From: AWTP1-13 sp963775835
GTDB taxonomy: Bacteria; Pseudomonadota; Alphaproteobacteria; Rhizobiales; Hyphomicrobiaceae
Direction: 5' to 3'
DNA length: 64,000 nucleotides
Assembly: GCA_963775835.1 (NCBI GenBank)
Contig: CAVZKV010000012.1
Location: forward strand, 620,001-684,000
Shown here: in pieces, positions 52,845 through 61,551 of the stretch
Numbering within the stretch: position 1 is the stretch's first letter
Layout: the number at the start of each line of letters is the position of its first letter
Notes under the pieces: model-generated
What the model was told of the DNA's origin: nothing
Database searches by the model: none
The model's input: the letters and a program-made list of their open reading frames with translations, nothing else
Position numbers and translations under genes: made by a program

Positions 52845-53852
52845 TCAGGCGCGATGGGAAGCGCCTCGCGCCGGCCGTCGTGATGTGGGGGCGTTGGCAC
52901 CCTTCAAGGCGCGGCCGTCGCAAACGCTTGCCGCGAGAGCACAAGCCTTAGATCCCGCCGAGCCGGGCAAGGCGCGCGCCTTGCCGGCGGCGTCGCGCCG
53001 CGCGCAATCGAGAAAGGCGGTCAGCGCGCTCGAGGCCAAGGCATCGCGACGGCGCACGAACAACGTCTCGGCCCGCGCCACCGCTCTTGGTAACGCGTGC
53101 ACGCTGAGCTGATCCACCTGGCCGATCCGCTCAACGAGGCTGCGCGGCAACAGCGTGATGCCGAGACCGGCGCCGACGCACTTGCAGATCGCCTCGATGG
53201 TGCCAAACTCGAGCAGGCGCGGCGATTGGATGCCGCGTTTGGCCAGAAAACTCTCGAGCCGCTGCCGATAGGAACAGCCGGCCTTGAGGACGACGATGCG
53301 CGTGTCGCTTGCGCCGATGGCCGCGTCGAGCGAGGTCAAGCCCGGGGCGGCCAGCAGCACGAGCTCCTCGGTGAACATCGTGGCAATGTCGAGCTCGCCG
53401 TGATCGACGGGGCCGCAGACGAAGGCCCCTTCCAAGCGGCGCGCGCGCACGGCCTCAATCAGCTCGGCGGTGGTCCCCGTGCGCAAGACCAGATCGACCT
53501 TTGGGAATGCCGCCACGAAGCGGGACAGCACCGGCGCCAGACGCAGGGCGGCCGTCGATTCCAGAGAACCGAGCGTCAGGCCACCCGCCGGCTCGCCGTC
53601 ATCTTTGGCGGCGCGTTGCGCTTCGGCGAGCAAGTGCAGGATTTGCTCGGCATAGGGCAGCAGCCGCCGACCCGCGGCCGTTAGGGCAACACCCCGGCTG
53701 TGTCGATCAAACAGGGGGGAGCCGATATTGCGCTCCAGCGCGCGCACCCGTGCCGTGACGTTCGACTGCACCGTATTGAGCGCCTCTGCCGCGCGATTCA
53801 TGCCGTTGCAGCGGGCAACCGTCGCAAAGATCTTGAGGTCCGACGTGTCCAT
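52845..53852 (-). CDS. LysR family transcriptional regulator
   Basis: 335-residue regulator with an N-terminal wHTH (residues 1-60: LKIFATVARCNGMNRAAEAL then VQSNVTARVRALERNIG and PLFDRHSRG) and a periplasmic-binding-like effector domain (about 90-295). The C-terminal 45 residues are basic and not conserved. It is divergent from the nitronate monooxygenase gene with 128 bases between, the usual LysR arrangement for the controlled gene. Confidence 0.92.
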   Translation of the reverse strand: MDTSDLKIFATVARCNGMNRAAEALNTVQSNVTARVRALERNIGSPLFDRHSRGVALTAAGRRLLPYAEQILHLLAEAQRAAKDDGEPAGGLTLGSLESTAALRLAPVLSRFVAAFPKVDLVLRTGTTAELIEAVRARRLEGAFVCGPVDHGELDIATMFTEELVLLAAPGLTSLDAAIGASDTRIVVLKAGCSYRQRLESFLAKRGIQSPRLLEFGTIEAICKCVGAGLGITLLPRSLVERIGQVDQLSVHALPRAVARAETLFVRRRDALASSALTAFLDCARRDAAGKARALPGSAGSKACALAASVCDGRALKGANAPTSRRPARGASHRA

Positions 53853-53885
53853 GCCCAGATCGCCCCTATAGCCTCGATCACTGGT

Positions 53886-53900
53886 ATCTCAGATTATGAT
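53886..53900 (+). promoter_or_regulatory. Candidate LysR operator (T-N11-A) between regulator and target
   Basis: ATCTCAGATTATGAT holds a T-N11-A core with ATC/GAT arms, in the AT-richer part of the 128-base divergent gap. Typical LysR binding boxes look like this, but the match is short and unverified. Confidence 0.3.
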
Positions 53901-53980
53901 AGCAAAGATCGAAAGAAATCGCTCGATCGAATAGCGCCAAGCCGCCTATGGTGGCGCAGCCGGGTTGGCTGGAGATCACC

Positions 53981-55099
53981 ATGTGGCCTGATCGTCGTTA
54001 CCTCGACCTCGTCGGCATCACGCAGCCGATCATCCAGGCGCCGATGGCAGGGGCAAATTTGGCCGAAATGGCAATCGCCGTGTCGCGGGCAGGAGGGCTT
54101 GGCTCGCTGCCCTGCGGCATGCTCAGCCTTGCTGCGGCCCGCAGCGAACTCGAGCGCGTCCGCCAGCAAACGCGGGGCCCGATCAACGCCAACTTCTTTT
54201 GCCATACCACGCCGCATTCCGATCCCGCCCGCGACAGCCGCTGGCAGCAGCGACTTTCTCCCTATTACGCTGAGCTCGGTCTCGACCCCGGGCCCGCCGC
54301 CGGCGCCAGCCGGGCCCCGTTCGACGCGGCCATGTGCGCGCTCATGGTCGAGCTGCGGCCCCGCGTCGTGAGCTTCCACTACGGCTTGCCCGAGGCGGCA
54401 CTGCTGGCGCGGCTCAAGGCTGCCGGCGCAATCATTCAAGGCTCGGCGACCACGGTCGAGGAGGCCCGTTGGCTGGAAGCGCACGGCGCCGATGCCATCA
54501 TTGCCCAGGGCTTGGAAGCCGGCGGCCATCGCGGCATGTTTCTGACGCGCGATCTCGGCGCCCAGGTGGGGACCCTGGCACTGGTGCCGCAGGTGGTGGA
54601 TGCGGTGCGCGTTCCCGTCATCGCCGCCGGCGCGATCGCCGATGCGCGCGGGATCGTTGCCGCGCTCGCCTTGGGTGCCAGCGCGGTACAAATCGGCACC
54701 GCCTATCTCTTGTGCCACGAGGCCAAAATCTCTCAACCCTTTCGGGCGGCGCTGCGCGCGGCCAGGGATCAGAGCACCGTCCTCACCAACGTTTTCAGTG
54801 GCCGCCCGGCCCGTGCGATCCGCAACCGCCTGATCAGCGAGGTGGGCCCCATCAGTTCTGAGGCGCCGCCATTCCCGCTGGCCGCGGCCAGCACGCAGCC
54901 GCTGCGCCTTGGCGCCGAAGCGCGCGGGTCGGCGGATTTCTCGCCCCTGCTCGCCGGCCAGGCCGCCGCTCTGGCGCGCGAGACGGGCGCGGGTGCGTTG
55001 ACCCTGACGCTGGCAAACGAGGCCCGCTCCCTGCTGGCAAGGCTCGCAGGTGCCGGGCCGAGCCGCGCCCTGGGGCAGGTGCCGCAGGCGCCCGGGTAG
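53981..55099 (+). CDS. Nitronate monooxygenase (2-nitropropane dioxygenase family)
   Basis: 372-residue FMN enzyme. The ATG at 53981 follows GGAG; the ATG at 53948 would add 11 residues. Core: QPIIQAPMAGANLAEMAIAVSRAGGLGSLP, catalytic region around Q-G-L-E-A-G-G-H-R-G-M-F (His), PVIAAGAIADARGI, GASAVQIGTAYLLC and SGRPARAIRN. It oxidises alkyl nitronates or relatives such as propionate-3-nitronate. Divergent from LysR. Confidence 0.92.
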   Translation: MWPDRRYLDLVGITQPIIQAPMAGANLAEMAIAVSRAGGLGSLPCGMLSLAAARSELERVRQQTRGPINANFFCHTTPHSDPARDSRWQQRLSPYYAELGLDPGPAAGASRAPFDAAMCALMVELRPRVVSFHYGLPEAALLARLKAAGAIIQGSATTVEEARWLEAHGADAIIAQGLEAGGHRGMFLTRDLGAQVGTLALVPQVVDAVRVPVIAAGAIADARGIVAALALGASAVQIGTAYLLCHEAKISQPFRAALRAARDQSTVLTNVFSGRPARAIRNRLISEVGPISSEAPPFPLAAASTQPLRLGAEARGSADFSPLLAGQAAALARETGAGALTLTLANEARSLLARLAGAGPSRALGQVPQAPG

Positions 55100-55284
55100 C
55101 TGCGCCAATTCCAGCCCGGCTTCGCAAGCCCCTCGTCTCGACGCCCCTACTCTGTGCACGGCAACCTGGCGCCGCGTGCAAGCAAACAGATCGATGCGAT
55201 CGCGCCGCCGCCAGCACATAACAAGCTTGCCAAAAGAAACGGGCCTGCACCGACCCCATGCGCATGATTGGGGAGGGAAATGCC

Positions 55285-55536
55285 ATGACGGTCGCTATTT
55301 CTGATCGACCTTTTGCCTGGTGGAAGGAACCGACTAAGGACCAGTGGTTGGCGTTATCGGCCGGGTTTCTCGGCTGGATGCTCGACGCCTTCGACTTCAC
55401 CATTTTTCTGATCATGATGCCGATCAGTCAGGAGTTCGGCGTTCCCCTGGCCTTGGCCACCGGCACGGTCACCTTCACCCTTTGGCTGCGCCTGTTGGGG
55501 GCGTTCGGCTCCGGCGCGCGCCTTGCCGCGCGCTAG
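55285..55536 (+). pseudogene. Truncated MFS transporter fragment
   Basis: 83 residues with RBS GGGAGGG. FAWWKEPTKDQWLALSAGFLGWMLDAFDF is the start of a sialic-acid/metabolite-type MFS transporter (NanT-like), with D-A-F-D-F at TM1 end and TVTFTLWLRLLGAF at TM2. The sequence stops there (GSGARLAAR) where G-x-L-A-D-R-x-G-R-(R/K) should follow. Its TAG overlaps the VOC gene stop. It looks like a deletion junction, leaving only the first two helices. Confidence 0.78.
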
Positions 55537-55895
55537 CCCTTCTTCGCCTGCCAAAGACCCAGCATCGCGCCCGTGGGATCACTGATGATGCTGAACGAGC
55601 CGGCGCCTTTTATCTCCGCCACCTCCTTTACCACCTTCGCCCCGAGCGACTTGGCCTTATTCGTTGCCGCCTTGACGTCGGGGACATCGACATAGGCCAC
55701 CCACAGGGAGGGAGAATTCGGCATCGGGTTTTTCATCAGCCCACCGCCGGTGCCGTCGCCGACCCGGATCATGGTGTAGGTCATGTCTCCCATGTCCATG
55801 TCTTCAAGCTTCCAATCGAACAGTTGGCCATAGAAGGCTTTGGCTTTGCCAACGTCGGTTGCCATCAGTTCCATATGCACGAAGGGATTGCCCAT
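55533..55895 (-). CDS. VOC family protein (glyoxalase-like)
   Basis: 120-residue vicinal-oxygen-chelate fold protein starting at the ATG at 55895 (MGNPFVHMELMATD). Two beta-alpha-beta-beta-beta modules are visible: VHMELMATDVGKAKAFYGQLFDWKLED and VAYVDVPDVKAATNKAKSLG. Likely metal-ligand His/Glu positions are H7 and E9. Small single-domain VOC proteins work as dimers; the substrate is unknown. The frame continues upstream to 56117, but that part looks unrelated. Confidence 0.86.
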   Translation of the reverse strand: MGNPFVHMELMATDVGKAKAFYGQLFDWKLEDMDMGDMTYTMIRVGDGTGGGLMKNPMPNSPSLWVAYVDVPDVKAATNKAKSLGAKVVKEVAEIKGAGSFSIISDPTGAMLGLWQAKKG

Positions 55896-56064
55896 GACGA
55901 ACCTCTCAGAAAAAAACACCCCCGCTTGCCACGAGTTAAACCGTTTGCCGGGGATGGCCGTTCCACTTGGGCTCGGCTGGAGATTTTTCACGCCGCAGCA
56001 CCTGCCCACGCCTCCGCTGCAAGGCCTCGGCTCGGCCAGCTCAGTCCCTGCCGGCCAGGCAAGC

Positions 56065-56988
56065 TCAGGTTGCCCGCGGGACCGCCCGCAGCACCGATAG
56101 CGCACCGGCCAGGGCATCCCAGCCGGAGGTGTGACCCACCCGGGCCAGCCCCGCGCAGGCCGCAGCGATCCTCTGGGTGGTCCCGTTCAGGATGGCGCCG
56201 AGCGCTGCATGCAGGGCGGCACTGCCGAGGCCTTCGGCCGCGGCGGCAAGGTGAGCCCGGCTGATGGCCGTCGTGCGCGCAATCGCGAGCGGATGCAGGG
56301 CCTGCCAAAGGTGGTCGCGAACACCGCCGCGCCCGACCAGAGAGAGGGCAACCAAGAGGCCGCCCAGATAGTCGTCGCCCGACGGTGTCAATCCAGGGCC
56401 GAGGCCGAGCAACGGGGCGATCCTCTTAACGTCGATCGGCGGCGGCTCGACCGCGCGCGGCGCGGCGAGAAGTTGATCGAGGTGGGCGAGGGGAGCTTCA
56501 AGGGTCGACAAAAGCGCCGGCCGGCAGCAGCCGTCCTCACCCGACAGGAGTGCAAGGCCGTCGCGCGGCGCCAGCGCCCGCACAGCCTCATCGGTGGCCG
56601 CAAGGCCACGGCTAAGGCTCGCCTTGTCCCAATGGCCGACGCGCTCGGGCAACCAGGGCGCAGCATCGCCGAGCGAGATGGCGACGTGGCCGGCGAAAAG
56701 CGTGGCGGCGTCGATCTGGGCGACGTCACCACAACGCAAGTGCGCCCGTAGTGACCCGGCGGGCCACCGCGCACAAGCCAGGTTGAGCGGCCCAGCCCCC
56801 AGTTCCTCGGGGCCGATACAGGCCCAACCGGAATCGAGGTCGAGGTAAAAGCATCGCTCGAACACGGCGCGCACGCTTCCCGTCGCGCCCGCACGCAGCG
56901 CCCGGGCGGCGATCGGGCCGATGCTGGCGGCGACGGCTCGCGGGCCCGGAGGCGCTGGGGTCGGCACAACGTACGAGGGGAGCCGCAT
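56065..56988 (-). CDS. allH: DUF2877 protein, AllH-like subunit of oxamate carbamoyltransferase
   Basis: 307-residue protein in the DUF2877 family (E. coli YlbF/AllH). Conserved segments: G-P-G-L-T-P-S-G-D-D-Y-L-G-G (about residue 200) and T-T-A-I-S-R-A-H-L (about 240). In E. coli AllH with AllF (FdrA) and AllG converts oxalurate and phosphate to oxamate and carbamoyl phosphate in anaerobic allantoin use. Last gene of a three-gene minus-strand operon; 21 bases after FdrA. Function here is inferred by family and synteny. Confidence 0.82.
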   Translation of the reverse strand: MRLPSYVVPTPAPPGPRAVAASIGPIAARALRAGATGSVRAVFERCFYLDLDSGWACIGPEELGAGPLNLACARWPAGSLRAHLRCGDVAQIDAATLFAGHVAISLGDAAPWLPERVGHWDKASLSRGLAATDEAVRALAPRDGLALLSGEDGCCRPALLSTLEAPLAHLDQLLAAPRAVEPPPIDVKRIAPLLGLGPGLTPSGDDYLGGLLVALSLVGRGGVRDHLWQALHPLAIARTTAISRAHLAAAAEGLGSAALHAALGAILNGTTQRIAAACAGLARVGHTSGWDALAGALSVLRAVPRAT

Positions 56989-57009
56989 GGGGGTTGCGCG
57001 CCGATCGCC

Positions 57010-58494
57010 TCAGCCCCGGGCCAGGGCGATCGCCAGCGCGGCGGCGCGGGCATTGGATGGCGCAAGTCGCACGCCGGCGGCCTTCAGCGTGGCGATCTGG
57101 CGCGAGCGCACCTGCGGATCGGCCTCCGTACCGGTGACCGAGGCGACCAGATGCGGCCGATCGGTCGGCGCGCCGGCAAGAACAGCGGCAACCTCTCGCG
57201 CCGGGTCGGGGTGGGCACCGAGGCCCAGCACGATGTCGATGAGGATGACCGCGACGTTCGGATCGGCGAGCGCGCGGCGCAGCTTGTTGCTGCGAACGGC
57301 AGGGTCGATCATCGGGTGCGGCCGGCCGCGCGTAAACTCGTCGGCGCCGAGGTCGATAATGCGATCGAGCCGCGGCGCCGCGGCCTCGAGCGTCTCAGCC
57401 CCGGGTACGGCAGCATTCGAGGCCACTTGACGACCGGCGGCGATCAGAACGAGTTGTGCTTCGGCGGCGAGGCTCCCGCCGGCATAAAGGCCGAGGATGA
57501 GGCCGTCCCGCGCCGCCGGCATGGGCGAGGTCGCCGGGGCGGCGGCGATGGCCGAGCCCAGCACATCCTCGGCCGCGGCGCTGAGCGTACCAGCGGCGCT
57601 GGCGTTGCGCGGGAGTTCCATGGCGACGGCGCCCAAGAAGCACAAGGTGAAGCGTTTGCGGCTCCGGCCGACGCGGGCGAGCACGGCTGCCACCACTTCG
57701 GGATGCGGTGGCTTGGAGATGAGCACAATGCGCGCCGTGGCCGGGTCGGCATCGAGAAGATCGATCGCCGCCAGGGTCGACAGCCCGCCGACCTCGCGGC
57801 CAAGATCGCGGCTGCCGACGCCGATCGCGTGCGATATCCCCCGTCCGGCCGCCGCGATCAGGCAGCTTACCTCCTGCAGACCGGTGCCGGAGGCGCCAAT
57901 GAGGCCGATATCGCCGCTGGGAACGCGGTTGGCAAACGCCAGGGGGGTTCCGGCGATGATGGCGGTGCCGCAGTCCGGACCCAGCACCAGGCGGCCCAGC
58001 GCCTTGCCTTCGCGTTTTAGCGCCACCTCCTCGGCCAGGGGCACGTTGTCGCTAAAAATCATCACATCGAGACCGCCGCTCAAAGCCTTGCGCGCTTCGG
58101 CGGCGGCGTAGGCACCCGGCACCGATATCAGCGCCAAGTTGGCGCCCGGCTGCGCGCCAAGCGCGGTGCGCAAGCTGCGTGGATGATGGGAGGCGGCAGC
58201 GTTAGCCGCGCTCGGCTGCCGCTCGAGCAGAAGTGAGGCGGCGGCAAGCGCCGCGTCGGCCGCCTCTGCCCCCTGTGCGCGCACGGCGAGGATGAGATCG
58301 TTGGCGCCGGCCGCTTGACCGTCGGCATCGAGCAGGCCCGCCTCGGCCAGGATGGCCTTGTTGGCCGGCGTCGCCAGCATCAGCGCGGCATCTTCGACGC
58401 CGCTCAGCGCCGCGATCTCGCGCGACAACCGCATCAAGGCCACCGAATCCAGATAGAAGCCGCCCCGCACGGCGTTGCGCACGTTGACCCTCAT
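57010..58494 (-). CDS. fdrA: FdrA family protein, AllF-like subunit of oxamate carbamoyltransferase
   Basis: 494-residue protein with acyl-CoA-synthetase-like/ATP-citrate-lyase-like domains: LVLGPDCGTAI, SGDIGLIGASGTGLQEV, ISHAIGVGSRDLGREVGG and the C-terminal HPMIDPAVRSNKL. It begins MRVNVRNAVRGGFYLDSVALMRLS, typical of FdrA. The ATG overlaps the stop of the upstream DUF1116 frame as ATGA (58494-58491), indicating translational coupling. FdrA is AllF in E. coli. FdrA was first known as a suppressor of dominant-negative FtsH; the OXTCase role is newer. Confidence 0.88.
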   Translation of the reverse strand: MRVNVRNAVRGGFYLDSVALMRLSREIAALSGVEDAALMLATPANKAILAEAGLLDADGQAAGANDLILAVRAQGAEAADAALAAASLLLERQPSAANAAASHHPRSLRTALGAQPGANLALISVPGAYAAAEARKALSGGLDVMIFSDNVPLAEEVALKREGKALGRLVLGPDCGTAIIAGTPLAFANRVPSGDIGLIGASGTGLQEVSCLIAAAGRGISHAIGVGSRDLGREVGGLSTLAAIDLLDADPATARIVLISKPPHPEVVAAVLARVGRSRKRFTLCFLGAVAMELPRNASAAGTLSAAAEDVLGSAIAAAPATSPMPAARDGLILGLYAGGSLAAEAQLVLIAAGRQVASNAAVPGAETLEAAAPRLDRIIDLGADEFTRGRPHPMIDPAVRSNKLRRALADPNVAVILIDIVLGLGAHPDPAREVAAVLAGAPTDRPHLVASVTGTEADPQVRSRQIATLKAAGVRLAPSNARAAALAIALARG

Positions 58495-59920
58495 GTCGCC
58501 TCCGGTCCGGCGCCGAGCGCCGCAACAGCCGCGCTAAAGCACGCCAGCGGTGCGCGCACCACGCCGGCGCCAACTTGGCCGACGCCCGGCTGCTTGTGCG
58601 CGATGCCCGTATTGATGGTTGGAGCGATGCCGGTTTCAACCACAAGCCGGACATCGATACCGGTGGCAACGCCGGCGAAGTTGAGGGCGGGGATCGCCCA
58701 GTGTGGATTTCGCTGGCGGTAATTTCGCGCATCATTTGCGTGAAGACGGCGGCCTCTGCCGCCGAACCGGCGCCGACGAAGCCCACCACCGCCGGCGCCG
58801 CCGCCATGGCAAAGCCGCCAAGGCCGATGCTCTCGACAATGGCCGAATCCCCCATGTCGGGATTGGCGTCGTCGGCCGAGAAGCCGGGGAAATAGAGCCC
58901 GACCGGCATTTCCACCGGCGCCGTGAACCACCGATCGCCGGTGCCGCTGACGCGAATGCCGAACTCGGTGCCGTTGCGACACATGGCCGTGACGATCGAG
59001 GCGCGCGCGATGTTGCGCGCCGGATCGGTCATGGCCTTGCCGATCGCCATGGCGATGTTGAGGAAGAACTGGTCGTTGCCGGCGATAAAGGCCAAAACCT
59101 CGGCCAGCTCGTCGCCGGCGGCGGACGTGCGCGCCAGCCACGGCGCAATCTCGCGCAAAAAAAGGCTGGTGCAGGCGGTGTTGCGTTGATGCATTTCATC
59201 GCCCATGGCGAGGCCGCGGGCGAATATGGACTTCAAGGGCACGCCGTTGGCGGCGCGCACGGCCTTGCCCAGCGCCGGGGCCAGCACGTCGCGCAGCCAC
59301 GCCAAACGCCTGAGCACGCCGGCATCGTTGCCGCCGAAGCGCATGACCCTGCCCAGGCCCTCGTTGAGGGTGGCATAGGCGCGATTGGCAAAGGTGCGGT
59401 TCTCCACCACCAGGACCGGCATGGAGCGCGTGGTGATGCCGGTCATGGGCCCCACCGCCCCGAAGTGGTGATTGGGTTCGAGCCTCACGCCGCCTGCCGC
59501 CGCCAGTTCCGCCGCCGCCGCCAGATCGCCGGCCCAGCCTTCGAAGACGATGGCACCGGCAATGGCGCCCTGCATCGGGCCGCACATGCGGGCCCAGGCG
59601 ATCGGTGGGCCGGCGTGCAGAATGGTTTTGCCGTCGCCCAGCGCCGGAATGGCCGCAGCCGCCGGCACGACGTCGATCAGCACCGGCTCGGCCGCCAGCA
59701 TGCGCGCCACGGCCTCTCGGTTCGCCGCCGCGATTGCCGCATCCCCGAGCAGCCGGGCGAGCACCCCTGCAAGCTCGCCATCCCCACCCGCCGGCGGCCG
59801 CCAGTCGACGTGGCACACCGGCACGCCCGAGGCGGCGAGGTCGGCGGCGAACTGGGGCAGGCCGATATTGACGACGCTGAGCGGCTGGCTCAGCAGGCGT
59901 GAGGGTGTTGGCTCAGCCAT
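58491..59920 (-). pseudogene. allG: DUF1116 protein, AllG-like, with frameshift near 58710
   Basis: Starts at the ATG at 59920 (MAEPTPSRLLSQPLSVVNIGL). The first frame runs through about 403 residues (RNTACTSLFLREI, IVESIGLGGFAMAAAPAVVGF); then the family C-terminus (N-P-H-W-A-I-P-A-L-N-F-A-G-V-A-T-G-I-D-V and NTGIAHKQPGVGQVGAG) is read in the -1 frame and ends at 58491, overlapping the fdrA start. The break lies between about 58704 and 58722. Joined length would be about 475 residues, normal for DUF1116. So a one-base loss or a sequence error. It is the AllG subunit homologue (E. coli YlbE). Confidence 0.8.
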
Positions 59921-60137
59921 GCGCGGGGTGAATTCCTCTCATCGACAAGCCCTCCATCCCTATAATATCAGGAAGGGCCTGCGAAGCTTTAGATCGGTGA
60001 ACCGTCTCCGGTCGGCGACCTCCCCGGGCAAGGCAAGGGAGATGGCGCTTAAGTCCGGCAGCACTTGGGGGCCATCGGCGGCGCATTGACGAGGTGAGGG
60101 TGAGATTGGGCAGGCTCATGCACAAGTGCTGGCCGGC

Positions 60138-60878
60138 ATGACGAGAGTGCCCGCCAGGAACGGCGCCGATCGCGCCGGCGCCATCTATCAGGCGCTGCGG
60201 CGCGCCATCATCGAGCAGGCCCTTGAACCCGGGGCGAAACTGCCCGAGGACGCCATTGGCGAGCGCTTCGGCGTCAGCCGGACGCTGGTGCGCAATGCGC
60301 TGGGCCGGCTTGCCGGCGAGGGGCTGGTGGAATTGCGCCGCAATCACGGGGCCGCCGTGGCCAAACCCAGCTGGGACGAGGCGCGCGATATCTTCGCCGT
60401 GCGCTTGGGGCTGGAACGCCTGGTGGTGTCGACGCTGGCCGGCCAGCTCGGCGCGGAGCAGACCTCCGGTCTGCGTCGGCACGTTGCCGAAGAGGAGGCC
60501 GCGCGCGGCAGCAATGAGCCGCTGTCGATTAGGCTCGCCGGCGAATTTCATACCCTGTTGGCGGACCTGACCGGCAACGCCCTGTTGGCGCGCTACGTTG
60601 CCGAAGTGGTCTCGCGCTCCGGCTTGATTCTGGCCCTTTACGGCCGCCCGCATTCGGCCGAGTGCGCGGTGAGCGAACACGGCGCCATCATCGAAGCCCT
60701 CGAGAGCGGTGATGCGGCGCGGGCCAATACCCTGATGCAGGAGCACCTCGACGCGGTGGCAGGGCGCGCGCTGATCAAGATGCGCCCCGACAAACCTCGC
60801 GATCTGCGCGATATTCTGGCGGCCTATGCCGACGGTAATCCCGGGCCGCCGGCGAGCCTTGGTCGGCGCCGGCGCTGA
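60138..60878 (+). CDS. GntR/FCD family transcriptional regulator
   Basis: 246-residue repressor-type regulator: winged HTH (about 12-75, containing ERFGVSRTLVRNALGRLAGEGLVEL) followed by an FCD effector domain (about 85-220, ARDIFAVRLGLERLVV and AGEFHTLL). Start ATG (60138) is preferred over GTG at 60126. It is divergent from the oxamate carbamoyltransferase-like operon (218 bases), which it probably controls; by analogy with ureide regulators the effector may be a pathway intermediate. Confidence 0.88.
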   Translation: MTRVPARNGADRAGAIYQALRRAIIEQALEPGAKLPEDAIGERFGVSRTLVRNALGRLAGEGLVELRRNHGAAVAKPSWDEARDIFAVRLGLERLVVSTLAGQLGAEQTSGLRRHVAEEEAARGSNEPLSIRLAGEFHTLLADLTGNALLARYVAEVVSRSGLILALYGRPHSAECAVSEHGAIIEALESGDAARANTLMQEHLDAVAGRALIKMRPDKPRDLRDILAAYADGNPGPPASLGRRRR

Positions 60879-60882
60879 ACGC

Positions 60883-61311
60883 TCAGCCGGCGATACCGTT
60901 CAGCACGAGCAGGCGCTCGGCACTATCGTTCCAGACGTCCATCTGAACGATCTTGCCGTCGCGCACCACGAAACGATCGACATAACGGTTGCCCTCGAAC
61001 GGGGTGCCGTCGGGCCATTCGCCGTAGAGGGTGCCGAGATTATAGACGATGGTCTCACGCGTGCCCGGGACGACGTCGCTCCTTTCGATCTTTTTTTTCA
61101 CCCATTTGTAGCGACCGGCATTGAAGGCGGCGGTCTCGCTCGGGTGACGGTAGCGGCGCCCGCCGGTGAAGGTGATCTTGAGATCGGGCGAGATGTAGCG
61201 TGCCGCGGTGACGGGGTCGGGCACCATCGAGGCAATCAGGAACTGCTCGACGATCTTGGCGGCGGTGGCCGTTTCGTTGTCGTGCCGTGGCTCGGCGTCG
61301 GTAGCGGACAT
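60883..61311 (-). CDS. SnoaL-like / NTF2-like fold protein
   Basis: 142-residue small alpha+beta cone protein: helix ATAAKIVEQFLIASMVPDP, then strand blocks DLKITFTGGRRYRHP, RETIVYNLGTLYGEWPDG, RYVDRFVVRDGKIVQMDVWND. Such proteins are isomerases, hydroxylases or binding proteins; no active residue identification. Convergent with GntR (4 bases) and divergent from the next ABC operon. Confidence 0.8.
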   Translation of the reverse strand: MSATDAEPRHDNETATAAKIVEQFLIASMVPDPVTAARYISPDLKITFTGGRRYRHPSETAAFNAGRYKWVKKKIERSDVVPGTRETIVYNLGTLYGEWPDGTPFEGNRYVDRFVVRDGKIVQMDVWNDSAERLLVLNGIAG

Positions 61312-61551
61312 GGATCCTTCCCGGTGCTTGCGAGGCGGGTGAGCTTGGTACTATGAGCCGGCAAGCGCACACAATCCACTCCATTATCGTATGCACCAAT
61401 GACGAAAAATATCGCCGCTTGCCCGCGCGGATGCACGTAACTTGGGCAAATTTGCGCCAATAAATCGTATCCATGGGCCGGCGCGTGTGGCATATCCTTT
61501 GCTCTCTGCCGGGGGTATCCAACTTCCCGTGTTGCGAAAGGGGTTTTTGCC

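Noticed and set aside
53894..55219. 441-residue open frame on the minus strand
   Set aside because: Antisense of nitronate monooxygenase, whose motifs are unambiguous on the plus strand.
59921..60137. Operator palindrome for the GntR regulator
   Set aside because: CCTATAATATCAGG near 59960 is only partly symmetric (8 of 14 positions). The TATAAT there may be a -10 element, but no operator can be supported.
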